Assembly (NCBI GenBank): GCA_050015675.1
Contig: JBEKAY010000061.1
Span: 1-16,744, forward strand
Length of the DNA stretch: 16,744 bases
Direction: 5' to 3'
Source: Fen-1298 sp050015675
GTDB lineage: Bacteria > Bacteroidota > Ignavibacteria > UBA10030
The first letter of the stretch is position 1. Each line of letters begins with the position of its first letter. The notes beneath the pieces are model-generated. The model was given only the letters and a program-made list of their open reading frames with translations. It had not been told where the DNA came from and made no database searches. Both the position numbers and the translations under genes were made by a program. Below, one piece after another: positions 8,124-14,755 of the stretch.

Positions 8124-8764
8124 GATAAAACGCCTCCATGATTAAGCCAATTTTTGGCATCATACGAATTTGTAAATTGCCAGAATGATTCTGCCCTCGG
8201 TGTTGTTTCTGCTTCCCAGCTATTCTTTTCAAATCCGTAGGTGGATGTAATGATGCTGTATTTTCTCAGCCATATCCGTTTCGTAAGTATGTGGCAAATA
8301 GTAGCGTTCTCGACAGGCTTGGGATAAAATTCCTTGCCACCATCATCATAAGCAAATGTCCAAAGTTCATTAGTAGATATTTTACCGGCATGCCAAAGTT
8401 TAATAACTGCTTTACTTACTTCCTCATGCCGGATATGTCTGGTATATTCTCCTGAAGGATTATGGGAAATAATCAGGTCGAAATGAGTCCGGGGAAGCAA
8501 CTGCATGATGGCACGTTCTACTTCTTTTTCCTCCAACGGCTTTTGTTCGGGGCCATCATCGATATTGCCCATGATCCCTTCCGATTTCAGACCTTGTAAT
8601 GCTTTATAAAACTTATTGGCACGTTCTGTATCGTTTTTCCGGCAGAGACAAACAATAAACCACCGCCATGAGGGGTGACTCATTATTGTTCCGCCTGCCC
8701 ATAACGTTTCATCATCCGGGTGAGCTACGATTACAGCTGCAGACTTTGAAATTTTACGATCCAT
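8120..8764 (-). CDS. PIG-L family (LmbE-like) zinc deacetylase
   Basis: The 214-residue protein carries the PIG-L signature VIVAHPDDETLWAGG (residues 11-25; metal ligands His15 and Asp18, base Asp17) and the second motif HNPSGEYTRHIRHEEV (101-116) with the third ligand at His113. Members remove the acetyl group of N-acetylglucosamine-type sugars in GPI, mycothiol, bacillithiol, lincosamide and other pathways. Here the substrate is unknown. The ATG at 8762-8764 places the AHPDDE motif about 13 residues from the N-terminus, as is usual. An upstream in-frame ATG at 8804-8806 would add 14 residues lying wholly inside the GH130 gene and is less likely. It overlaps GH130 by 11 bases and the GT4 gene by four. 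Confidence 0.92.
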   Translation of the reverse strand: MDRKISKSAAVIVAHPDDETLWAGGTIMSHPSWRWFIVCLCRKNDTERANKFYKALQGLKSEGIMGNIDDGPEQKPLEEKEVERAIMQLLPRTHFDLIISHNPSGEYTRHIRHEEVSKAVIKLWHAGKISTNELWTFAYDDGGKEFYPKPVENATICHILTKRIWLRKYSIITSTYGFEKNSWEAETTPRAESFWQFTNSYDAKNWLNHGGVLS

Positions 8765-9812
8765 TTTTATATTTTTCGTTGAGTGAGGTATAAAGTAACA
8801 ATTCATTGACTAATGCTGACAAACTCAGGGAAGCACATGCTATTTGTTCATCGGCTGCACCATAATAGATGTAAAGGGTATCTCCAAACAGGGCTGTTCC
8901 TGTTGGGAATACAACATTGTTGACTTCTCCTTTTTGTTCCCAATCATATTCAGGTGAAAATAATGCAAAGGGTAGACGGGCAATTTCTATTGAAGGATCA
9001 TCAAGTTTCAGTAAAGCTGCACAGGCAGAATACACATTTCCTTTGGGAGTTTTTTGCACGCCATGGTATATCAATAACCATCCGTGTTCTGTTTCAATCG
9101 GCGGGCATCCTCCGCCAATGTAGTTTGATTCATGCTTATACAGGGGATCCATCACGATATATTTCTTCAGTTTCCTACAATAGCTTCTCCAGAAATTTTT
9201 CGTGAGTTCCTTCAAGTCATTTATTGCTGTAATCTGAATGCCCGGTCTGATACGATGCAGGAAACACAACTTGCCGTTTATCCTCCTGGGGAAAAAAATC
9301 ACATTCTTGTCCCATAGCAATATTTTCTTTTCAATATATGCTTCCCGGTAATAAAATTTGTGATTACGGTAATACTTTTTATTTACCCTGGCGGCCGATT
9401 CTAGAAGATATACGAATTCAACATATGTCACGGGAGGTACAATTATTCCGCGCTTTTCAAAATTCTTCATATCAGTAGAAACAGCTAATGCACCCTGTGC
9501 ATTCGTTCCATCATAAGCCGTATATGTCAGATAGTACAAGCCATCAATTTTTACAATGCGGGCATCTTCAACACCGTGCGATTCGTATTCGTATTGAGAA
9601 GTAAGGACAGGTTTATCGTTTCGTTCTCTGATCGTAAGCGGGCCGTCGAGTTTGCAATAACCGATGGTGGAATAATTCCCTTTTCGCACAGCCCGGTAAA
9701 AAAGGTGAACCGTGTTACCTTCTTGCATGACAGCAGGGTTCAATACGCCTTCGTTTTCGAATTCGAGTTCTGTTTTGTTAAGTAAAATGCCTTCTTTTTT
9801 GACTTCTATCAT
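8754..9812 (-). CDS. GH130 beta-mannoside phosphorylase/glycosidase-type protein
   Basis: The 352-residue protein has the five-bladed GH130 fold signature: a first blade NPAVMQEGNTVHLFYRAVRK (25-44), GVEDARI with the catalytic Asp83, KNVIFFPRRINGK (169-181), LHRIRPGIQ (185-193), IGGGCPPIETEHGWLLIYHG (232-251) and a closing IYYGAADE. The family phosphorolyses or hydrolyses beta-mannosides such as mannosyl-glucose, mannosyl-N-acetylglucosamine and beta-1,2-mannobiose. The retained basic residues (Arg40, Lys169, His186/Arg187, His250) sit where phosphate-binding residues lie in phosphorylases, which favours a phosphorylase; that placement is by eye. A basic segment at 144-163 is rich in Lys, Arg and Tyr. 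There is no signal peptide. It is the first gene of the operon. The 185 bases upstream have no other gene and no promoter I can name. Confidence 0.9.
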   Translation of the reverse strand: MIEVKKEGILLNKTELEFENEGVLNPAVMQEGNTVHLFYRAVRKGNYSTIGYCKLDGPLTIRERNDKPVLTSQYEYESHGVEDARIVKIDGLYYLTYTAYDGTNAQGALAVSTDMKNFEKRGIIVPPVTYVEFVYLLESAARVNKKYYRNHKFYYREAYIEKKILLWDKNVIFFPRRINGKLCFLHRIRPGIQITAINDLKELTKNFWRSYCRKLKKYIVMDPLYKHESNYIGGGCPPIETEHGWLLIYHGVQKTPKGNVYSACAALLKLDDPSIEIARLPFALFSPEYDWEQKGEVNNVVFPTGTALFGDTLYIYYGAADEQIACASLSLSALVNELLLYTSLNEKYKNGS

Positions 9813-9997
9813 ATTTTATTTGAACCTTTTATATGAATTGCATTGAGTGAATACTGTTACACTACCCTATAAAAAAATGAGTGAGGTTGCTGCTGTTGTT
9901 ATGTGAAGTGGCGGCTGAGAGGCACAAATGTTAGATAAACCATAACGGTTGGACATATTCTGGCTTCATAATCATAATTGTCACAAGTTTCAAATCC

Positions 9998-10264
9998 CTA
10001 TTCTTTGATCACGGGTTTCCAAATATAAGTTTTTATTTCTTCTTTGCTTCCGAGTACGCTATTGCTGCAGCTTGTTTTTGCGCCTGTTTCATCGACTTTG
10101 GACGGCTCGTTCCTATTGTTCCCTTCTTCTTGTAATTGTGAAGCAGCTCCTTCACATTTGAGCTGATCACTTTCTTTGACTTCCCTTTTTTTAGCGGCAT
10201 CTTCTTGTGGTTTTAATGATTCTTCTTGTGTAATAATTTTTCTTTTCTGAACCAACCCTTTCAC
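9998..10264 (-). CDS. Small charged hypothetical protein (88 aa)
   Basis: I do not recognise this protein. It starts at GTG (10262-10264), with AGGA and a five-base spacer upstream, and ends YIWKPVIKE. The sequence is very rich in Lys, Glu, Gln, Ser and Asn (for example KKREVKESDQLKCEGAAS), with two Cys, no membrane segment and no signal peptide, so it is probably disordered. The whole reading frame has few hydrophobic residues except at its ends. It lies 185 bases before the GH130 start and 96 bases behind the four-helix membrane protein on the same strand, so it may share a transcript with the latter. Confidence 0.45.
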   Translation of the reverse strand: MKGLVQKRKIITQEESLKPQEDAAKKREVKESDQLKCEGAASQLQEEGNNRNEPSKVDETGAKTSCSNSVLGSKEEIKTYIWKPVIKE

Positions 10265-10360
10265 TGCTTCCTGAGCACAACGTCTGATATCAATATAGTT
10301 AAATTACTATTCATTTTTATGCGTGTTATGTAAAGTTGCTTATGTTTGCGACAACGATTC

Positions 10361-10801
10361 CTAAACCTGCTTGTTCGAATAGAAATAGAGATAGCCATTC
10401 AAGGCAATCGCTCCAATGAGCAATATGAGAACCATCCAAAATCCAATTGCGTATTGAACTTGAATACTTTGATTGCTTGCATCGGTATCTATCTTCGATT
10501 TGAGCAGCAGAAGCAAGATGAAGGCTGCTACGCCGATTATGCCTGGTATGATCGACGACCTTTTGTCCTTTAGAAAACTCAATGCAAGCCCGAGGATGGT
10601 AAGAACTAAAACAGCAACTGCTAATGGTTCAGACTTGATTTTTTGATTCTGTTGCTGAACTGTTATGCCGGTAACAATTTCAATACCTGAGAAGGTAGCT
10701 GCGTTCTGACCCTGGCAGGACAAGTTTACCCAGGGAAGCATGAAGCAAATGAGAACGATGCCAAATACGGCTGGCGAAAAGTTCTTCAATGATTCTTGCA
10801 T
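10361..10801 (-). CDS. Four-helix membrane protein of unknown function
   Basis: The 146-residue protein has four likely membrane helices, at about 9-25, 59-77, 83-100 and 117-140. The first loop carries LPWVNLSCQGQNAATFSGIE, and a hydrophilic stretch QQQNQKIKSEP follows. A W-x-x-L-x-C motif just after helix 1 and FSGIE before helix 2 recall small four-helix bacterial membrane proteins that share a C..G..FSG pattern, but I cannot name a family or a function. The ATG at 10799-10801 has AAGGA about ten bases upstream, a slightly long spacer. No catalytic residues are visible. The 264 bases upstream contain two hairpins and no gene. Confidence 0.8.
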   Translation of the reverse strand: MQESLKNFSPAVFGIVLICFMLPWVNLSCQGQNAATFSGIEIVTGITVQQQNQKIKSEPLAVAVLVLTILGLALSFLKDKRSSIIPGIIGVAAFILLLLLKSKIDTDASNQSIQVQYAIGFWMVLILLIGAIALNGYLYFYSNKQV

Positions 10802-10894
10802 AGAGATTTATTCCTTTCTCATTGGTTAGTGAGCAAATATTTCTTCTCCCGTTCAACATGTTTATACTTGTTCGGCTTAATCGTTGTATAATGA

Positions 10895-10919
10895 AGCCGG
10901 ATTGAATCTATCCCCGGCT
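10895..10919. other. Small GC hairpin upstream of the four-helix membrane protein
   Basis: AGCCGG (10895-10900) pairs with CCGGCT (10914-10919) across a 13-base loop. Alternatively AGCC/GGCT and GGAT/ATCC pair with a two-base bulge. No T run follows on either strand, so it is not a standard terminator. It lies between the end of the long beta-helix gene and the start of the membrane protein. Confidence 0.3.
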
Positions 10920-10974
10920 GCGCTTACGTGTCCGAGAAGAGAATTGGGATATGCATAGATTCCCCCTTTTTAGA

Positions 10975-11033
10975 TAGTGGATGTTTTAGTGATTTAAGTT
11001 CCCTCCCGCGATGTGCCGGAGGGTTTTTAAAAA
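10975..11033. repeat. Intergenic hairpin repeat, copy B
   Basis: This is the second copy of the element at 5716-5773, in the same orientation and again just beyond the stop of a minus-strand gene (32 bases from 11066). It reads TAGTGGATGTTTTA, then ATTTAAG, then the hairpin and a T/A-rich tail. About three quarters or more of the positions match copy A by hand alignment, with one single-base length difference in the right arm. Confidence 0.6.
11001..11028 (+). terminator. Hairpin plus T run, possible intrinsic terminator
   Basis: CCCTCC (11001-11006) pairs with GGAGGG (11018-11023), with two inner GC pairs across a C-C mismatch, followed by TTTTT at 11024-11028 on the plus strand. Structurally this is a plus-strand terminator, but no plus-strand gene lies before it. 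On the minus strand it follows the beta-helix gene and has A runs before it instead. It may act on antisense transcripts or work in both directions. Confidence 0.5.
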
Positions 11034-11061
11034 TATTTTTACTGCTTGTTAGGCGCCGTTG

Positions 11062-11283
11062 CCCGTCACCTCAATAAAATAAGTTTCTTTGTCTCAATGT
11101 ATATTCCAGCCTGTAAACGATAAAAATAAACTCCGCTTGACATACTTGCCGCATTCCATTGCCGAGAGTAATTTCCTGGCAACATTTCTTCAGAAATAAT
11201 TGTTGCAACTTCTCTTCCTATCAAATCAAATATTTTCAACGATACAAACGATTTGGACGGAAGACTAAAAGAAATAGTCGTCG
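11062..11283 (-). repeat. T9SS sorting-domain cassette, copy 1
   Basis: These 222 bases cover the last ~72 codons, the TGA stop and four bases beyond. They align without gaps to 14534-14755 with about 16 mismatches by hand count (about 93% identity), including 78 identical bases in a row at 11180-11257. Upstream of it the two genes share only the short conserved QN.PNPFNP motif. Confidence 0.85.
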
Positions 11284-14200
11284 TTGGGTTAAACGGATTT
11301 GGATAATTTTGTGCAAGCTCAAATTTATCTACTACACCAGCAGATGATCCATTTACGGCAAGTGCTTTGCCTGCTTTTGCTAAATATGCCGCATTAACTT
11401 TGGCATAATCTGCTTTCGAATCAAATGCAGCTATCCGAGCATCATTCCAACTTAAAGCACCTAATGGAAGGTTGTCAATTGTGGACATTACAGTCGCATC
11501 CCAATTTTCTGCCAAATCTGTAAATTTCGTGATTCCGATTCCGTTTTCTTGACCCTTAGCCCCTGCCGCGTTAATCCCTGGAATTGTTGTCGGATCAAAA
11601 TCGCCAAAGATCATTTTGCTATGATAGCAATCAGGTGCGGTGGCCCAATTAGGATCAGAATACTTGTTTTGATTCCATTGCATCATTATATTACGAGTTG
11701 CTGCATCGATATTATCTATCGTAGGACTGCCAGGAGATACTGATAATGGTGCATCTGCTATAAATCCACCGGCGGGAGGTGCATATTTGGTAAATAACGC
11801 TTGCGTACGTGAGTTCATCCATTCACAAGGCATATTATTGATTCTCTGAGGTAATTTAAAACTCCATCCCCAATATAACCATGAATTCACATAACCACTT
11901 GTTCCATCACCAGTGATATTATTGGCGTTTGTGAAATAATCAAGCAATAACGGATTCCAATAATTGATATTATTGGAGACAAAGACCTTCAACTTTTGTG
12001 GGGCTAAGTCAGAAGTATATGAATTTGAATCGGCTGATGCATAGTACTTTTGCTGTACTACTACTTGATTATTGTGATTAATGGTGTCAACATTAATCGT
12101 GCTCATATATAACTTATCCGGACCCTGACTGCTGTTGGCTACAGTAGAATCTTCACCAACCCAGTTTTGGTTAAGGAAAATGTTATTGGTAACGACCAGC
12201 GTTTTATAATAGGGAGACTGTATCCAGTATTTATGGTTGTTGACGATTGTATTATGATTGAAATAAGCAAAATCGGTAAGTTCATTTTGCTGCAAGAATG
12301 TAAGTCCGCCGCCTGTTGTGGTGACGTTTTCAATCCATAATGTATCTATCGGATGCTCGCATTGGAAAATTCTTGATCCCCACCATTGACTTGCATTAAA
12401 TAAATTGCGGAAATAGGTATTTGTGATTCTAAACTTTGCTCCATAAGGCCAGCCGCCGATGGCGCCGTTATCGTTAGTGCAATCGAATATATCTATGTTG
12501 CTGAATTCAAATAAGCAATTATCAATGGTCAACGATTGCGGCAGTTTATTCTGTGTGCCGCACACGAAATTCTCATTCTGTAGTGTTCCATCCAACTGCC
12601 GTGCAACGTAATGAATGTTCCGGAACTTTAAGCTGCCATAAACTCTATTACAACTGCGGTCATTGATGAGAATCGGCCCAATGTTGCCCCGCATCATCCA
12701 AACAGGTTTGGTTGTGCCGGAAGCAGACGGAACACCGACAAACGTCAATGTACCAGTCGGATTGACGACAACAATCGCACCCTGCTGTAAATAATATTGG
12801 CCTTCGTACAGAGCATAAACCCTATTTACATTTTTTCTTGTTCCATCGGCATTAACATCGCCGTTGACTGCAGTTTCAAGCGCTCCGGCATTCTCTAACC
12901 CAGCCAGCATGCCTCCTGTAATGTACATTGTATCTCCATTAGCAGAAAGTTTGTTCTGTGGGATTGAGACGTTTGAACCTATTGCATATATCACTCGAAT
13001 TGTGTGATTACTCTTAACGTTTGTAAACGTATAGCCTTCCGTCGAGTCCACCATGACTCCATCCACCAGCACACTATCCACATGCATACTATCCACAGGG
13101 AATTCAGGGTTCAGCGTAAATGTAAATCTCAGGCTCTCATTATCGTTCACAGTGACTTCGCCAGACGGACTGATAATGCCGCCACGTTTGTTCTGCCAGA
13201 TGGCATATTCGTTTGCAACGTCAGTGAGTGTGATAGGAGTCCCATCTCCGTTGAGATGTACGTTGTTACTATCAAGAACGTCGCCAGGAAGATTCCAATC
13301 CTGACGGAATCCCGAAGCGGATCTATACCAGCCGACAATATTGTTATATGATTTGTTGTTGCCGAAAGGCGCCCATGCATATTGGTTGAGGATTAATATA
13401 CCGACGCCGTAGGTTTGTTTGCATTTGGTTGCAACAATGCGGTTATCGTGTATAGTTTCATTCGTACCACCACATATATCAATTCCAGCGCCCGTAGTCT
13501 CAATTACCTGATTGTTACGCGCGACCTCAAAGTTGCCGCCGTAATCACCCAGCGTTATGCCAGCACCCGTGTAAACGGTGGCATCATCTGCCGGGAAGGG
13601 ATAGCCACCCCGGATGAAGTTGTCGTGGATGTCGATCGGCGAATTCGCAGTCCCGGAGGATGCGAAGATGCTGATATTGTCTTCAACTCTACTTTGATTG
13701 GGAATGTTCTCAACTTCGTTCCACGCAATCTCAACACCTGCGGCATTAGTGTCTGTATTGAGTTGAACGAAGCATGTAATGACAGAGCCGGAGTATCCAC
13801 CAATACCGTCAGTCAGTCTACCGTCAATATTATACGCATAGTTATATTTGACGACTATAGGGCTCCCCCCCTGGTACGAACCTGACCATAATACTAGATT
13901 GATGCCGCCATTCTGATAAATATGATTATGCATGAAGTGCAGATAGTCAAATTTGTAAAGGTCTACGGCGAGGTCAGCATGATTTCCTGTGCCTCCCGGG
14001 TAAAGACCGTATAAATCGCTGTTGATAACAGTCAGCTTGACGTGAAAGGTGGAACAAGTAATAAGTTTGGATGTGCCCTCGATGACTGAATTTGTGATAG
14101 TAACGGGATCTGGTGTGGCAATGGTAATAGCAGGACCCTGGTTTTGCGAAACCACGTGCACCGAATAGGTTCCGCCCTGAGTGATAGTGATGGGTCCGCT

Positions 14201-14470
14201 GAACCCTTGTGTCGGCGGAGGCGTCGGATCCGGTGTAGGTATAGTACCGTGCGTTTCCGCAGTTGCTGTGATCGTGTACTGATTATCAGTCCGGTTCGTT
14301 TTCACAAAACCGCCTATCCGGTTAGAACTCAGGGGAATCCCTCGTACATTTACGCCATACGGACCGTTGCTCTGGATCTTTTGGGCATGCAATGGATTCC
14401 TATTGGTCAATAGGCAAAACACTACAAAGAGCAATCCGCCACAGCGGACAAGTCGGAGAATATTTTTCAT
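11066..14470 (-). CDS. Secreted two-lobed beta-helix protein with T9SS C-terminal sorting domain
   Basis: The 1134-residue protein has a signal peptide at 1-30 (LLFVVFCLLTNRNPLHAQ), a Pro/Thr linker (TPDPTPPPTQ, 79-88) and a first right-handed beta-helix (about 90-420; repeats such as HDNFIRGG, ARNNQVIETTGAGI and IHDNRIVATK). A small InlB-B-repeat-like bridge follows (about 429-496, GIISPSGEVTVN to YTFTNVKSNHTIRVIY), then a second beta-helix region (about 505-810; SLTIDNCLFEFSNIDIFDC, YFNHNTIVNNH) and a spacer rich in Trp and Asn. A type A T9SS sorting domain (1050-1134) begins FELAQNYPNPFNPTTT and ends KKLILLR. It is predicted to be exported across both membranes and displayed or released, with the tail removed. 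The fold suggests polysaccharide binding or cleavage, but no catalytic residues are clear. The ATG at 14468-14470 is set by AGGAG six bases upstream; an ATG 11 codons earlier has no such site. Confidence 0.9.
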   Translation of the reverse strand: MKNILRLVRCGGLLFVVFCLLTNRNPLHAQKIQSNGPYGVNVRGIPLSSNRIGGFVKTNRTDNQYTITATAETHGTIPTPDPTPPPTQGFSGPITITQGGTYSVHVVSQNQGPAITIATPDPVTITNSVIEGTSKLITCSTFHVKLTVINSDLYGLYPGGTGNHADLAVDLYKFDYLHFMHNHIYQNGGINLVLWSGSYQGGSPIVVKYNYAYNIDGRLTDGIGGYSGSVITCFVQLNTDTNAAGVEIAWNEVENIPNQSRVEDNISIFASSGTANSPIDIHDNFIRGGYPFPADDATVYTGAGITLGDYGGNFEVARNNQVIETTGAGIDICGGTNETIHDNRIVATKCKQTYGVGILILNQYAWAPFGNNKSYNNIVGWYRSASGFRQDWNLPGDVLDSNNVHLNGDGTPITLTDVANEYAIWQNKRGGIISPSGEVTVNDNESLRFTFTLNPEFPVDSMHVDSVLVDGVMVDSTEGYTFTNVKSNHTIRVIYAIGSNVSIPQNKLSANGDTMYITGGMLAGLENAGALETAVNGDVNADGTRKNVNRVYALYEGQYYLQQGAIVVVNPTGTLTFVGVPSASGTTKPVWMMRGNIGPILINDRSCNRVYGSLKFRNIHYVARQLDGTLQNENFVCGTQNKLPQSLTIDNCLFEFSNIDIFDCTNDNGAIGGWPYGAKFRITNTYFRNLFNASQWWGSRIFQCEHPIDTLWIENVTTTGGGLTFLQQNELTDFAYFNHNTIVNNHKYWIQSPYYKTLVVTNNIFLNQNWVGEDSTVANSSQGPDKLYMSTINVDTINHNNQVVVQQKYYASADSNSYTSDLAPQKLKVFVSNNINYWNPLLLDYFTNANNITGDGTSGYVNSWLYWGWSFKLPQRINNMPCEWMNSRTQALFTKYAPPAGGFIADAPLSVSPGSPTIDNIDAATRNIMMQWNQNKYSDPNWATAPDCYHSKMIFGDFDPTTIPGINAAGAKGQENGIGITKFTDLAENWDATVMSTIDNLPLGALSWNDARIAAFDSKADYAKVNAAYLAKAGKALAVNGSSAGVVDKFELAQNYPNPFNPTTTISFSLPSKSFVSLKIFDLIGREVATIISEEMLPGNYSRQWNAASMSSGVYFYRLQAGIYIETKKLILLR

Positions 14471-14476
14471 CTGTTT

Positions 14477-14481
14477 CTCCT
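14477..14481 (-). promoter_or_regulatory. Shine-Dalgarno site deciding the start of the two-lobed beta-helix gene
   Basis: The minus strand reads GAAAGGAGAAACAG before the ATG at 14470. The AGGAG core with a six-base spacer selects this start over the in-frame ATG at 14501-14503. It also places the Lys-Asn-rich N-terminus directly before the hydrophobic signal segment. Confidence 0.7.
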
Positions 14482-14533
14482 TTCGTGAAATAGAGAAAGA
14501 CAATTGTAATCTAACGTTTAAGCAATACGCAGT

Positions 14534-14755
14534 CCCGTCACCTCAGTAAAACAAGTTTCTTTGTCGCAATGTATGTACCTGCCTGTAAACGATAAAAATA
14601 AACACCACTTGACATATTTGCCGCATTCCATTGCCGTGTGTAATTTCCTGCCAACATTTCTTCAGAAATAATTGTTGCAACTTCTCTTCCTATCAAATCA
14701 AATATTTTCAACGATACAAACGATTTGGATAAAAGACTAAATGAAATAGTCGTCG
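14534..14755 (-). repeat. T9SS sorting-domain cassette, copy 2
   Basis: This is the partner of 11062-11283, with the identical run at 14652-14729. It has the same AT-rich composition as the first copy although the gene it terminates is otherwise GC-rich. Identity stops close to the point where base composition changes, so the cassette looks like a unit that was copied or converted as a block. Confidence 0.85.

Noticed and set aside
6981..8764. GT4 plus PIG-L as a bacillithiol-type BshA/BshB pair
   Set aside because: Family membership fits, but the transferase lacks the BshA-like N-terminus, no BshC is nearby, and GH130 and GH100-like neighbours do not belong to that pathway.
5774..9812. The operon as a classical SusCD polysaccharide utilisation locus
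   Set aside because: No TonB-dependent SusC or SusD gene and no signal peptides on the enzymes, so there is no evidence of outer-membrane glycan uptake in the window.
13415..13885. A 156-codon plus-strand frame opposite the two-lobed beta-helix gene
   Set aside because: The minus strand carries beta-helix repeats with a continuous 1134-codon frame. The plus-strand product has no domain and no ribosome site.
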